Position numbers and translations under genes: made by a program
Shown: one piece after another, positions 1 through 8,918 of the stretch
Numbering within the stretch: position 1 is the stretch's first letter
Layout of the letters: each line of letters begins with the position of its first letter
The notes under the pieces: model-generated
What the model was told of the DNA's origin: nothing
Seen by the model: the letters and a program-made list of their open reading frames with translations, nothing else
Database searches by the model: none
DNA from: Bacillus sp. FJAT-42315
GTDB taxonomy: Bacteria > Bacillota > Bacilli > Bacillales > Domibacillaceae
Direction of reading: 5' to 3'
NCBI RefSeq assembly: GCF_002797375.1
Contig: NZ_KZ454941.1
Coordinates: 2,696,984 to 2,760,983 of the forward strand
DNA: 64,000 nucleotides

Positions 1-368
1 GTCACTCCCGCTGCCTTTGCTTGATCATGAAGCTTTAATACACGATCCGTTGCATGACCAATATGACCACCGAGATCGACACAATGCACACCTGCCGAAA
101 TAGCTGCCTTCGCTACACTTTCATTAAAAGAGTAAAAAAGAGCATTCACTACAATATCATGTCTGCCCATCATATGAATTAATTGTTCCTCTTTTGTTGC
201 ATTCACAAATGCTACTCCTAGCTTCGACGACTGTAAGCTACTACAGATTTTTTTCGCTTTTTCCATATCCATATCAGCAAGTGTCACCTTCAACACCCGT
301 TCACTATTCACTAAATCCCTCGCCACCTCCTTCCCCATTAACCCTGCTCCTAACACTAATACGCGCAT
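1..368 (-). CDS. Lysine 6-dehydrogenase-like (saccharopine dehydrogenase fold), N-terminal part
   Basis: The first 122 codons of a gene that continues past the left edge. The product starts [19 protein letters not shown], a Rossmann nucleotide-binding GxGxxG motif, and goes on to a [16 protein letters not shown] and VDLGGHIGH stretch. As I recall it, this pattern closely matches Geobacillus lysine 6-dehydrogenase, which oxidatively deaminates the epsilon-amino group of L-lysine with NAD and belongs to the saccharopine dehydrogenase superfamily. The ATG has a GGAGGAATT ribosome site just upstream. The catalytic half is outside the window, so another saccharopine-dehydrogenase-like reductase remains possible. 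It is divergent from the sigma factor gene to its right. Confidence 0.75.
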   Translation of the reverse strand, partial: MRVLVLGAGLMGKEVARDLVNSERVLKVTLADMDMEKAKKICSSLQSSKLGVAFVNATKEEQLIHMMGRHDIVVNALFYSFNESVAKAAISAGVHCVDLGGHIGHATDRVLKLHDQAKAAGV

Positions 369-521
369 ATAAATTCCTCCTTTATTTTCGGAAGTGTTTA
401 TTGTTGCGTCGTTCAGTTATTCTAATGTGAGAATCGACTTTAGTCCTTCCCTATTAAAGTATATACTTACTTATTCCCAGTTATTTCTCTTTAACAAACC
501 TAAAAAAACATTTCTGAAAAA

Positions 522-547
522 TGTAACCTTTCGTCGTTCTTTCCGTT
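522..547 (+). promoter_or_regulatory. ECF-sigma-type promoter of the sigma/anti-sigma operon
   Basis: TGTAAC (522-527), exactly 16 nt, then CGTT (544-547). This is close to the Bacillus ECF consensus TGAAAC-N16-CGTMTA used by SigM, SigW and SigX. It sits 23 nt before the sigma gene, so autoregulation is likely. That role is inferred from position and consensus only. Confidence 0.6.
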
Positions 548-570
548 ATGTTAATGAGGGAGGTTGATCG

Positions 571-1053
571 ATGTCGATTGAAGATTTATATCGCACTTAT
601 TTTCAAGGTTTATATACTTACCTTCTCTCTCTTTCCCGTAATTCTCATGTCGCTGAGGAGCTTTTGCAAGAAACCTTTTACCGTGCTTATATTCATCTGG
701 ACAGTTATCAGGGTGAAAATCCTAAGCCATGGCTATTTAAAATTGCTTATCACGCATTTATTGACTGGACACGAAGCGAAAAGAAGCGGTACCAACAAGA
801 AATGACAGAAACGATGCTACCAACTGTTCAGAGTACTGAACAAACTGTTTTGACTCAAGCAAAAATTAATGACTGGCTTCTTATTCTCCAGCAATTTCCT
901 TTAACGAAAAGGCATGCTATTTTACTACGTGATTATTATGGGTTTTCTTATGAGGAAATTGCTGAGTTTTTAAACTTGACCACCGCGAACGTAAAAGTCA
1001 TTTTGCATCGTACTAGAAAAGAGGTAAGAAAAAGACTGGGGGAAGAAGATTGA
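571..1053 (+). CDS. ECF RNA polymerase sigma factor, SigM-like
   Basis: 160 residues, the usual ECF size. Region 2 lies at about residues 5-70 (HVAEELLQETFYRAYIHLD, then PWLFKIAYHAFIDW). Region 4 is a C-terminal helix-turn-helix at about 105-155 (YYGFSYEEIAEFLN, then NVKVILHRTRKEVRKRL). The order and wording resemble B. subtilis SigM, which answers envelope stress. The start is the ATG behind GGGAGGTTGATCG. The gene overlaps the next by one base (TGATG), so the anti-sigma factor is translationally coupled. Which ECF subgroup it belongs to is inferred from memory of SigM. Confidence 0.88.
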   Translation: MSIEDLYRTYFQGLYTYLLSLSRNSHVAEELLQETFYRAYIHLDSYQGENPKPWLFKIAYHAFIDWTRSEKKRYQQEMTETMLPTVQSTEQTVLTQAKINDWLLILQQFPLTKRHAILLRDYYGFSYEEIAEFLNLTTANVKVILHRTRKEVRKRLGEED

Positions 1054-2186
1054 TGGAAAAAGATTCATGCCAACATTTTCGAAGTTTATTAAAAAAGGAG
1101 GAACTTTCACAAGAAGAAGACCAACAGTTAATTGAACATATCGAAACATGTATCCACTGCCAGAATTATATCGATATGACCGAAAAGAACGAGCCTATAC
1201 CAGCTTTACCAAACGAGAGAAACATCTTACGAAAAGCGAAGTGGAAACAGCGTTGGAATCAACTATCTTTTCTGCTCGGTATTGTTGTGTTTGTGTACCT
1301 TGTCGGTAGTATTTTTTCAGCCCTTTATTACGGAATTGGCGATCGTGGGGAGAGAATTAATGCGGTGTCTAGTCTAGCATTTCAAGCACTAAATCCTGGG
1401 CTTGAAGTCGGCTCAAGCACTACGAAGATCGGTACACTCTTTAACCAGCAACGAGTAGCCGAGTTACAAAAAACGATTGGCAGAGAGCAACATTCAGTTG
1501 GAAAATTGCATACAAACGCACGATTTTCCTTTGTGAATCAATCTATTGAATGGAATAACGGCAGCATGAAAGATCAGTTTGCCTTTGTTCATCCAGATTA
1601 TCATGAAAAATTAGAAGATGATATTCAAAAAGAATATTGGGAAGTGTTAGAAAAGCTACCTGAAGGCACCGTCACTGAGTTGGCTATTTCTTTTACACAC
1701 ACGCTGACAGTAGAAGAAGTGTATAAGGAGATCAATAAAGAAGCTTTAAACGAAGATTTATATGACATCACTTGGTACGCACTAGATACAGGCTATGAAT
1801 ATAAGAGAAAGACAGATGACCCCTTTCTAATTCGCGAGCAAATCTTTGGATTCCCTTCAAACATTGAGCTCTATCCAAATAGAGAAGAGTATAGCGATGA
1901 AACACTAGAAGAAGACGTAGTCAAAATGATGAAGTTACTAAAGGATCATCAAAAGTGGGTCGAACCATTTTATAATAGTGGAGAAAATCAAGAAATAAAA
2001 TTAAACGAACGGTACGAATATGTAAAGAAAAACAGTGTAAAGACATATGGAATTGTAATAACCGGCCCTACGAAGGAACTATTAAAACTAAAAGACGGCC
2101 CCTTTATTCGTTTCGTTACAGTCGGAGAAACAGAACTTTGGAACTGGTACTCTCCTCATTTTCAAGGACAAAGGTTTTCCTACTAA
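1053..2186 (+). CDS. Membrane anti-sigma factor with zinc-finger-like N terminus and sigma-regulator C-terminal domain
   Basis: 377 residues, starting at the ATG that overlaps the sigma stop codon. An upstream in-frame TTG at 1050 is less likely. Residues 5-45 hold an H-x3-C-x2-C pattern (HIETCIHCQNY) typical of zinc-binding anti-sigma domains. A single transmembrane segment follows at about 73-95 (FLLGIVVFVYLVGSIFSAL). The long external part matches, by general pattern, the sigma-factor-regulator C-terminal domain seen in YhdL-like proteins. The expected role is to hold the cognate ECF sigma at the membrane until a stress signal releases it. The pairing rests on adjacency and coupling. Confidence 0.8.
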   Translation: MEKDSCQHFRSLLKKEELSQEEDQQLIEHIETCIHCQNYIDMTEKNEPIPALPNERNILRKAKWKQRWNQLSFLLGIVVFVYLVGSIFSALYYGIGDRGERINAVSSLAFQALNPGLEVGSSTTKIGTLFNQQRVAELQKTIGREQHSVGKLHTNARFSFVNQSIEWNNGSMKDQFAFVHPDYHEKLEDDIQKEYWEVLEKLPEGTVTELAISFTHTLTVEEVYKEINKEALNEDLYDITWYALDTGYEYKRKTDDPFLIREQIFGFPSNIELYPNREEYSDETLEEDVVKMMKLLKDHQKWVEPFYNSGENQEIKLNERYEYVKKNSVKTYGIVITGPTKELLKLKDGPFIRFVTVGETELWNWYSPHFQGQRFSY

Positions 2187-2191
2187 AAACG

Positions 2192-2225
2192 AATCGTCCG
2201 ATGGCTTGTTCTCCATCGGACGATT
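2192..2225. terminator. Bidirectional intrinsic terminator between convergent genes
   Basis: Perfect 13-bp arms, AATCGTCCGATGG and its complement, around an 8-nt loop. T-rich sequence follows on the plus strand and the CGTTTTTAG run follows on the minus strand, so it can end both the anti-sigma gene and the gene at 2239. Confidence 0.85.
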
Positions 2226-2238
2226 GATTACTTTTCTG

Positions 2239-2931
2239 TTAGTCAAACCTAGTCACTTCACAAGCATTTTTCGCATCTTGCACAGTTTTCACTGGAATCA
2301 CTTCTGCTGGCATACAAGAAATATATACTTCTGCTTCTTCGTTAGCTCCTTTTTTTTCATCAAAGGAAAAGGATACTTCCGCTGTACTCGTTAGTTTATG
2401 TACTTCGTGAACAAGTTGATAAATTTGTTCCCACTGCTGCTCTGAATCATTAAAAACCCCTGCTTTACTCACCTCTACCCACATGAAAGCACCGGCTTCT
2501 TGATAAGTCGGAATCGTTGGCCCCTCTACTAATTCGCCGCTTTGACCATAAGCTGTACCGACATACCAATCTTTTAATTTCGGAAAGTTTTTTCTAACTG
2601 CTGGCTCGACGTCTTCTTGAAACTCTCTTTGCCACACACCTTCTGGATAATCATCCATTATTGCGTCTTCACTTTCTTTTCTTGCATTAAAGGCCATCGA
2701 TTGATCTTTAGCTGGTGAAAAAATCGCGCCATAGACTCTTTCTTCCTCATCAAAAAACGTACTATTCAAAACAAAAGACTCGTCATATCTCTCTTCAAGA
2801 TATTGCTGAAGCTCATTTGCCACTTGCTTCTCTTTCCAAGGTAAGCCGTTAAAATACGCATAAACGAAGCTTCCGATACAACTAAGTAATATCAGACTAA
2901 CTACTAAAAATTTTTTTCTGCTCTTTTTCAT
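2239..2931 (-). CDS. Membrane-anchored hypothetical protein, YfjL-like
   Basis: 230 residues. A basic N terminus (MKKSRKK) and one hydrophobic segment at about 8-28 (FLVVSLILLSCIGSFVYAYF) predict an N-in, C-out anchor or signal anchor. The following FNGLPWKEKQVANELQQYLEE stretch recalls YfjL-like Bacillus proteins; I assign no function. It overlaps the upstream XRE regulator gene by 4 bases (ATGA), so the two are coupled. A single cysteine late in the chain (YISCMPAE) and another near the end (NACEV) could pair outside the cell, but this is speculative. Confidence 0.6.
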   Translation of the reverse strand: MKKSRKKFLVVSLILLSCIGSFVYAYFNGLPWKEKQVANELQQYLEERYDESFVLNSTFFDEEERVYGAIFSPAKDQSMAFNARKESEDAIMDDYPEGVWQREFQEDVEPAVRKNFPKLKDWYVGTAYGQSGELVEGPTIPTYQEAGAFMWVEVSKAGVFNDSEQQWEQIYQLVHEVHKLTSTAEVSFSFDEKKGANEEAEVYISCMPAEVIPVKTVQDAKNACEVTRFD

Positions 2932-3392
2932 TCATTCTCCCCACTTTGACAAGCTGTTTGCCATTCTCGATACGCTTCTTCCTTGTCGTACCCACTAAAC
3001 AGCCGATAATCTTCCTTATCTAAAATGCGAAAATGACCGCTAATCACATTCTGCTGTAAACGAACACCGTGACAGGACTCCACTTCTCGCCACCAAACAC
3101 GCCCTCCCATCGTTTTCTCTTTTGGCGTACTAATGCTGTTGTGAGCAATTGTCTCAACCATCTCCACTGGATCATCACCGAGGCATCCTTGCAGAATTTC
3201 ACTTTCCCGAAATAACGCACATAAAGCGACAACCGTTGTCCAGCCAGCCAACGTTCTTCCTTTTTCAATTTGCACAAGCGTCTTTTTAGACATGCCAAGC
3301 ACTTCTGACATTTTATCTTGCGTATAGCCTTTTTCTGTGCGAATCAGTTTGAGCTTACCGGACAATAATTCATTTACTTGTTGCTTATCCAT
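2928..3392 (-). CDS. XRE-family transcriptional regulator with an extra C-terminal domain
   Basis: 154 residues from the ATG behind AAGGTGAT. A second ATG 15 bases earlier (3407) is in frame but lies in front of this ribosome site. Residues 10-65 form a lambda-repressor-type helix-turn-helix (LKLIRTEKGYTQDKMSEVLG, then SKKTLVQIEKGR). The remaining 80 residues are not a known domain to me; they include VWWREVESCHGVRLQQNVISG. The gene is translationally coupled to the membrane protein downstream, so the regulator may control or respond to that protein. No operator was identified. Confidence 0.8.
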   Translation of the reverse strand: MDKQQVNELLSGKLKLIRTEKGYTQDKMSEVLGMSKKTLVQIEKGRTLAGWTTVVALCALFRESEILQGCLGDDPVEMVETIAHNSISTPKEKTMGGRVWWREVESCHGVRLQQNVISGHFRILDKEDYRLFSGYDKEEAYREWQTACQSGENE

Positions 3393-3526
3393 TTGTATCA
3401 CCTTCATTCCTTTTGGTGCAAGGGTCGTTCAAAAACTTCTACGAGCCTCTATCGCTATCTGCAACTTATTAAACAATCTTTACTAGTGTAATTTTATACT
3501 AAAATAGAAAATATTCCAATATAAAA

Positions 3527-3545
3527 AGCACCTAATTTAGGTGCT
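3527..3545 (-). terminator. Intrinsic terminator after the DUF418 pair
   Basis: AGCACCT and AGGTGCT arms separated by 5 nt, followed on the minus strand by TTTTTATATT. The stop codon of the gene at 3545 touches the hairpin. Confidence 0.7.
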
Positions 3546-3712
3546 CATTCTTCCTTATTGATCCAATTAGGTGCGAGAAATACTCCAGTCACTACTAGCA
3601 AACAGCCAATCTTTTGCCAGAAATGCTTTTCAACAGGAAGCGAATAGCTACAAAAGGTAAGAATGACACCAACAACGGCCAGTATGGATCCGAAAATCAT
3701 TCGTTTTGGCAT
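3545..3712 (-). CDS. Small two-helix membrane protein
   Basis: 55 residues, starting MPKRMIFGSILAVVGVILTF behind GGAGGGG. Two hydrophobic segments at about 5-23 and 33-48 suggest a small integral membrane protein. It begins one base after the stop of the DUF418 gene, so the two form one transcription unit. I recognise no family. Confidence 0.6.
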   Translation of the reverse strand: MPKRMIFGSILAVVGVILTFCSYSLPVEKHFWQKIGCLLVVTGVFLAPNWINKEE

Positions 3713-3713
3713 C

Positions 3714-4910
3714 CTACATCCCCTCCGCTTTTTTAGGCCCTTCCTCAATTCGCAGCTTTTTCTGTCTAACACGACCATTCCATGAAAAATTCGTCCATAT
3801 TCTTAACAGTTGTTCTATTGGTCCTCTTTTGAACCTTCTCAAGTAATAATGACTGGCGATTGCTTGTAGAGCATAAATCATGACCGCTAACACTATCCCC
3901 CAGATCATGCCTAATTTCCCAAATAATCCGAAACCATAGCCATAAAAAATCGTCGTACAAATCACGGTCTGCATTAAATAATTCGTTAACGACAACTTGC
4001 CAACACTTTCAAATGCGGCAGGAAATATCTTATTGGGCTTCCTTGTATAGAGCAGAGCAAACAGAAAAATATACCCGAGTGCTAACAAGCTGGCTCCAAG
4101 CATTTCAGCCACACCACTCCAAGCCGATTCGCTGACGTGTGGAATGACCTTTAGTGCAATACCGATTGGCAACATAAGTAGCGAGCCTTTTATGTATAGC
4201 GATCGCTCCTTTTGCAAGTGAACAAATGCGTTCGCTTTTGCCGCAAACATCCCAAATAAAAAGAGCGGAGCCGTAAGTAAGGGAGCCAAAATCAATATAA
4301 CTACATAAAAAGCATCCGGTAAATTGAGTGGATCTTCATTATTACGATGGGCCTTAATTTCAGAATAACTACCGCTACTATAGATTGTTTTTGTTTCTTC
4401 AACATATTCAGCCATGATCTTTTTATCCTCGGCTGACTCTTCCATGTTTCCATATCCCAAAAATGACATGAGAATTAATAAAGATGTTCCCCAAATAAGT
4501 AGCGTCTTTTTACTACGATTCATAAACAACAAGAGAAAAAAGCCCATGAAACCATAAAAGAAGAGAATATCTCCTTCCCATAAGAAAGTGGAGTGTAAAA
4601 GCCCCGCGCACACCAAGAATAAAAATCGTCTGACAAAATATCGTTTTAACGGTACTCCTTTACGCTCCAAACTTTCCTTCATTTTAATCATCGAATAGCC
4701 AAATAAAAACGTAAAGATTGGCATAAAGCTGCCTTCAACTAATACTTTGACTAGTTTATAGGCTCCTAAATCAGCTGCTGATAACGAATAAAAACCGATT
4801 TCGTCCTTTCCCCAAATCCCATATTGAAAGATCAGCATATTGGCTAATAAAATCCCTAATAAACTAAAGCCTCTCATGCCATCAATCGCCGAAACTCTAT
4901 ATTTATCCAT
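3714..4910 (-). CDS. DUF418 / YeiB-family membrane protein
   Basis: 398 residues with roughly nine or ten hydrophobic segments. The N-terminal signature RVSAIDGMRGFSLLGILLAN and the FLFGYSMIKM stretch are typical of the YeiB/DUF418 group, related to acyltransferase-type membrane proteins. The C-terminal SVGKLSLTNYLMQTVI motif also fits. B. subtilis has several paralogues without an assigned reaction, some linked to transport or envelope modification. No substrate can be inferred here. The 55-residue gene directly downstream is probably co-transcribed. Confidence 0.85.
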   Translation of the reverse strand: MDKYRVSAIDGMRGFSLLGILLANMLIFQYGIWGKDEIGFYSLSAADLGAYKLVKVLVEGSFMPIFTFLFGYSMIKMKESLERKGVPLKRYFVRRFLFLVCAGLLHSTFLWEGDILFFYGFMGFFLLLFMNRSKKTLLIWGTSLLILMSFLGYGNMEESAEDKKIMAEYVEETKTIYSSGSYSEIKAHRNNEDPLNLPDAFYVVILILAPLLTAPLFLFGMFAAKANAFVHLQKERSLYIKGSLLMLPIGIALKVIPHVSESAWSGVAEMLGASLLALGYIFLFALLYTRKPNKIFPAAFESVGKLSLTNYLMQTVICTTIFYGYGFGLFGKLGMIWGIVLAVMIYALQAIASHYYLRRFKRGPIEQLLRIWTNFSWNGRVRQKKLRIEEGPKKAEGM

Positions 4911-5060
4911 GAAATTCTCCTCACATGCGTTGATACTATTAATTTACACAAGAAAGGTTTCTTGGAAAGAAACAATAGATTAACATTTCATAAACTCTTT
5001 CTCTTCTGTTCAAGTTCTCGTAATGTTCATATGCTACTATAAGAAACGAGGTGTATAGAA

Positions 5061-5774
5061 ATGGAAACAAGAAACATATTGCTCGTTGATGATGAAAAAG
5101 CGATTGTGAAAATGATTGAAACCGTTTTGCGAAAAGAAGGATTTGAACATATTTATACCGCACACACTGCAAACGAGGCGCTAGCTATATTAGAAAAAAG
5201 ACAGATTGACTTAATTGTGCTTGATGTGATGTTACCTGATTATAGCGGGTTTGAATTATGCCCTAAAATTCGAGAAATATCAGAAGCCTATATTTTATTT
5301 GTCACAGCGAAAGTATCCGATCTAGATGTATTGACCGGGTTTGCTATTGGTGGAGATGACTATGTCACGAAGCCGTTTAACCCGTTGGAGATCGCCGCGA
5401 GAATTAAAGCTCATTTTCGCAGAATTTCATCCGTTGAAACATTACCAACAGCGAACAAAAAGAAAACATTTAACTTTGGAAGGTTTTTAGTAGATGAAGA
5501 CAAAGGGGAATTATTAGTAGATGGTCAAGCTGTTTCATGCCCAACCCAAGTCTATTTACTTTTGTTGTATTTTTGTAAGCATCCAAATAAAGTCTTCTCT
5601 AAATCTGAACTACTTGAAGCGGTTTGGGGCTATAACCATTACGTCGATGACAATACGGTATCCGTTCATATAAGACGAATTAGAGAACGAATTGAAGAAG
5701 ATCCAAGCCGACCGCAATTTTTAGTAACCGTCCGCGGTCTTGGTTACAAACTGGTTAAAGGAAAAATGACATGA
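5061..5774 (+). CDS. OmpR/PhoB-type response regulator
   Basis: 237 residues. The receiver domain (about 5-120) has the acidic pair DDE near residue 10, the phospho-acceptor Asp55 (LIVLDVMLPD) and the conserved lysine in DDYVTKPFNP. A winged-helix effector domain follows at about 140-235 (FSKSELLEAVWGYNHYVDD and RGLGYKL). It overlaps the downstream kinase gene by 4 bases (ATGA), so it is the kinase's partner. The neighbours give no sure clue to the signal. Confidence 0.92.
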   Translation: METRNILLVDDEKAIVKMIETVLRKEGFEHIYTAHTANEALAILEKRQIDLIVLDVMLPDYSGFELCPKIREISEAYILFVTAKVSDLDVLTGFAIGGDDYVTKPFNPLEIAARIKAHFRRISSVETLPTANKKKTFNFGRFLVDEDKGELLVDGQAVSCPTQVYLLLLYFCKHPNKVFSKSELLEAVWGYNHYVDDNTVSVHIRRIRERIEEDPSRPQFLVTVRGLGYKLVKGKMT

Positions 5775-7507
5775 AATCATTAAGAAGAAGACTGATTTGG
5801 CATTTTTCCATACAATTTATTACGTTAACAATTACAATTATTGTAATTGTTTTCGCTTTATTATTCCTATTACTTCAGCATTTAGCTGATGAAGAAGTAA
5901 AAAGAAATTTCCCAGTAGGGGTATTAGAAAACATCACAATAGAAACCACCATAGAGAATAACATAGCTAACATCGATGAAAAATGGGAAGCAAGACTAAA
6001 GCAAAGAAACATGTGGCTACAAATCATCAATCATAAAGGTGAAGTGATCGGATCAATCAACTCCCCTACTACCTTGCCTAAAACATATACAGTCAATGAT
6101 ATTTTACAAATAGAAGAAACGAAACAATTTCATGAGTATACAGTATTAGCAGAAATAGATGATACTTATGAGCACCCAATGATTTACGTGATTGGATATA
6201 AAGATAAACAGCAAAATATGCTAGAAGAGCTAGTCGCAACTTATAGTACAAAGGGGAAAATATCCAAAATTAACAAAGAAGAATTAGAAAAGAAATTAAG
6301 CCAAATCAATGGATCTCTTCATATCATTGATGAACATGGGAAGATTATATTCGCTGCTGGGAACCCAATGAAGAAGCGGAAATATGATCCACTAGATATT
6401 TTATCTCAAAAAATGATGCCAGGCACTTATTCCACAGTAACAGCTACTTATGACGATCCGTATTCTAATCAAACATGGATTTTGCATACACCAAAAAACA
6501 AAGAAAAATATGAAAAGTTATCGATTTTAGAAGAATTATTAATAGGATTTGGACTTATCGGGGCGTTTTTTTTGCTCATTACACTTAGTCTATCCTTTTG
6601 GAATGGATTCCGTTATGGTCGCCCATTACTCTTATTCACTAGTTGGCTAGAACGAATGGAGCAAGGCAACTATGATGAGGTACTCACAACAAAAGAACGA
6701 AAAAAAATCTTCCGAAAGAACGGCAAGATCAAAACCCGCTATCGTTTGTACAAAGAAGTGATCAATGCCTTTTATGCGATGGCAGAAAAGCTCGATTCAT
6801 CAGTAAAGGAGCGAGCTAAACTAGAAAAAACGCGAGAAGAATGGATGACAGGTATATCCCATGACCTTCGTACCCCGCTATCTACTATCCAAGGGTATGG
6901 ACATTTATTAGAAAGCGGCCAATATCATTGGTCGAAAGAAGAACTGGAAGAAATGGGGCAAACCATTCGCGAAAAGGGTGAATATATGCTTCATTTAATT
7001 GAAGACTTTTCACTTGCCTTCCAGTTAAAAAATAATGAACTTCATTTGGCAAAAGAAACGCTTGAAGTGAATCAGCTCCTTGCAGCCATTACGTCTAAGT
7101 TTATTCACGATCGAACATTGCAAGATTATCATTTTCATTTCGAACCTATAATGACACAGGTAGAGATAGAAGCCGATCGAAAGTGGTTTGAGCGCATGAT
7201 GGATAATTTAATCTTTAATGCGATCAAGCATAATCCAAGCGGAACAACTGTAACGATTCGCCTCCCCCACTCAAAAGACGGCTTACACATTTGGATTGAA
7301 GATAATGGTGTCGGCATGGATGAAGACACGATGGAACAATTATTTGAACGCTACTACCGCGGAACAAATACAGACGAACGAATGGAAGGTGCTGGACTTG
7401 GCATGAGCATTGCCAAACAAATCGCCACTCTTCACGGTGCTATAGTAAATGTTCGCTCACAAGTTGGAAAAGGAACTATTGTAGAAATCTACTTTCCAAA
7501 AAGCTGA
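5771..7507 (+). CDS. Two-component sensor histidine kinase
   Basis: 578 residues. Transmembrane helices at about 10-37 and 256-278 enclose an external sensor region of about 215 residues with no domain I recognise. A HAMP-like linker follows. The dimerisation box has the phospho-acceptor His364 (GISHDLRTPLSTIQGYG), and the ATPase domain shows the N box (NLIFNAIKHNPSG), G1 (DNGVGMD) and G2 (GAGLGMSIAKQI). It partners the overlapping regulator gene. No ABC transporter lies beside it, so it is not an obvious BceS-type peptide sensor. Confidence 0.92.
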   Translation: MKSLRRRLIWHFSIQFITLTITIIVIVFALLFLLLQHLADEEVKRNFPVGVLENITIETTIENNIANIDEKWEARLKQRNMWLQIINHKGEVIGSINSPTTLPKTYTVNDILQIEETKQFHEYTVLAEIDDTYEHPMIYVIGYKDKQQNMLEELVATYSTKGKISKINKEELEKKLSQINGSLHIIDEHGKIIFAAGNPMKKRKYDPLDILSQKMMPGTYSTVTATYDDPYSNQTWILHTPKNKEKYEKLSILEELLIGFGLIGAFFLLITLSLSFWNGFRYGRPLLLFTSWLERMEQGNYDEVLTTKERKKIFRKNGKIKTRYRLYKEVINAFYAMAEKLDSSVKERAKLEKTREEWMTGISHDLRTPLSTIQGYGHLLESGQYHWSKEELEEMGQTIREKGEYMLHLIEDFSLAFQLKNNELHLAKETLEVNQLLAAITSKFIHDRTLQDYHFHFEPIMTQVEIEADRKWFERMMDNLIFNAIKHNPSGTTVTIRLPHSKDGLHIWIEDNGVGMDEDTMEQLFERYYRGTNTDERMEGAGLGMSIAKQIATLHGAIVNVRSQVGKGTIVEIYFPKS

Positions 7508-7525
7508 ATTCTTTCGTAAAAAACC

Positions 7526-7571
7526 GAATAAAAACTAGCGACCTCAAGAGTGAAGTCGCTAGTTTTTATTC
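7526..7571. terminator. Bidirectional intrinsic terminator
   Basis: 17-bp perfect arms GAATAAAAACTAGCGAC and its complement, with A- and T-tracts inside the stem on both sides. It separates the convergent kinase and FrnE-like genes and touches the latter's stop codon. Confidence 0.85.
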
Positions 7572-8280
7572 AAATATCACAACCTTCATCTGTACAAGTG
7601 GAACCTGTCGTTTTTGTTGACAAATCCGTTAGAACAGGGCTTGCATTTTCTTCTTCCCATACTTTTTGCAAAGCACTTAAGAAAGCTTCAGGCGGTTGAG
7701 CACCTGAAATAGCATATTTCTCATTAATGACAAAAAACGGAACACCTTGCACACCGAGCTTTCGTGCTAAATTCTCATCCGCTCTTACTTCTTCAGAGAA
7801 GCGATCACTTACAAGTAGCGCTTGCACACTCTCTTCGTGTAGTCCTACTTCTTTTGCTAATTCCACAAGTATAGTTTGATCATTCACGTTCATTGAGTCG
7901 GTGAAGTATGCTTTTAATAGGCGTTCGACCATTTCTTTTTCTTTGCCTTGGTCCTTCGCGTATTTAGCGAGTCGATGAGCGTGAAACGTATTCACTGATC
8001 GCATATTGTCAAAATTAAATGGTAATCCTATTTCAGCTGCTTGACGGCTAATATTTTCCGTCATTTGTTTCGCTTGCTCTATGCTCGTTCCATACTTTGC
8101 AGCTAATGCTTCATGAATCTGTTGTTCATTTTCTTGCTTAGCATTCGGATCAAGCTCATAGCTTTTATACACGACTTCTACTTCGTCTTTATGTGGAAAC
8201 TGCTCCAAAGCCTTTTCTAACCGACGCTTTCCAATATAACAGAAAGGGCAAACAAAATCAGACCATATTTCAATTTTCAT
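7570..8280 (-). CDS. DsbA-family oxidoreductase, FrnE type
   Basis: 236 residues from the ATG behind AGGGGTG; an in-frame ATG 18 bases upstream has no good ribosome site. The thioredoxin fold carries the CPFC redox motif near residue 12 (SDFVCPFCYIGKRRLEKAL) and the cis-proline loop GVQGVPFFVIN. FrnE-type proteins are cytoplasmic thiol oxidoreductases or isomerases, some linked to oxidative stress. No signal peptide is present. The C-terminal tail holds two more cysteines (STCTDEGCDI), which might form a second disulfide. Confidence 0.88.
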   Translation of the reverse strand: MKIEIWSDFVCPFCYIGKRRLEKALEQFPHKDEVEVVYKSYELDPNAKQENEQQIHEALAAKYGTSIEQAKQMTENISRQAAEIGLPFNFDNMRSVNTFHAHRLAKYAKDQGKEKEMVERLLKAYFTDSMNVNDQTILVELAKEVGLHEESVQALLVSDRFSEEVRADENLARKLGVQGVPFFVINEKYAISGAQPPEAFLSALQKVWEEENASPVLTDLSTKTTGSTCTDEGCDI

Positions 8281-8355
8281 TCTTACACCCCTTTTCATCG
8301 TTTCTCGCTCATTTTAGCATACTCCCATAGGTTTTTATGCTTCTTATGCTTACAT

Positions 8356-8387
8356 AAAAAAAGAGAAGCTCATCGCTTCTCTTTTTT
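8356..8387. terminator. Intrinsic terminator after ppiB
   Basis: Arms AAAAAAGAGAAGC and GCTTCTCTTTTTT around 5 nt. It reads as a terminator on both strands; for ppiB the T-run follows directly on the minus strand. Confidence 0.85.
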
Positions 8388-8395
8388 CCACTTAC

Positions 8396-8836
8396 TTATT
8401 CAGCATCTACAACTGTTACTTCCTTCATCATATCGCCATTTTTCATCGCAAGAACTGTTTCAAGTCCAGACGTCACTTTTCCAAATACAGTATGAACGCC
8501 ATTTAAATGTGGTTGCGGCTCGTGAACGATAAAGAATTGGCTGCTACCTGTGTCTTTTCCAGCATGAGCCATCGAAAGACTTCCTGCTTCATGCTTATGA
8601 GGGTTGCCTTCTGTTTCACATTTAATCGTTGTACCGCTACCGCCAGCACCTGTACCTGTCGGATCTCCCCCTTGGCTCACAAAGCCTGGGATGACACGGT
8701 GGAAAACTACACCATTGTAAAAGCCTTCATTCGCTAACTTCTCAAAGTTGGCTACTGTATTCGGTGCTTCATTTGGGAATAAATCAAATTCGATTTTTTC
8801 ACCGTTTTCCATAATGATCGTTCCTTTTTTTGCCAT
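8396..8836 (-). CDS. ppiB: Peptidyl-prolyl cis-trans isomerase B (cyclophilin)
   Basis: 146 residues, the usual length for bacterial cytoplasmic cyclophilins. The core motifs are [19 protein letters not shown] and [18 protein letters not shown], which hold the catalytic arginine and the Gln/Phe pocket. It catalyses proline isomerisation during protein folding. It has no signal peptide, a single-gene terminator on its 3' side and a TAAGGAGACG ribosome site. Confidence 0.95.
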   Translation of the reverse strand: MAKKGTIIMENGEKIEFDLFPNEAPNTVANFEKLANEGFYNGVVFHRVIPGFVSQGGDPTGTGAGGSGTTIKCETEGNPHKHEAGSLSMAHAGKDTGSSQFFIVHEPQPHLNGVHTVFGKVTSGLETVLAMKNGDMMKEVTVVDAE

Positions 8837-8918
8837 AATATCGTCTCCTTATGTAGTAGTTTTCAGTTTCTACTATAACGGACAGACGCACGAAAGAAAA
8901 GCTTAAGCCATTTCTTTT

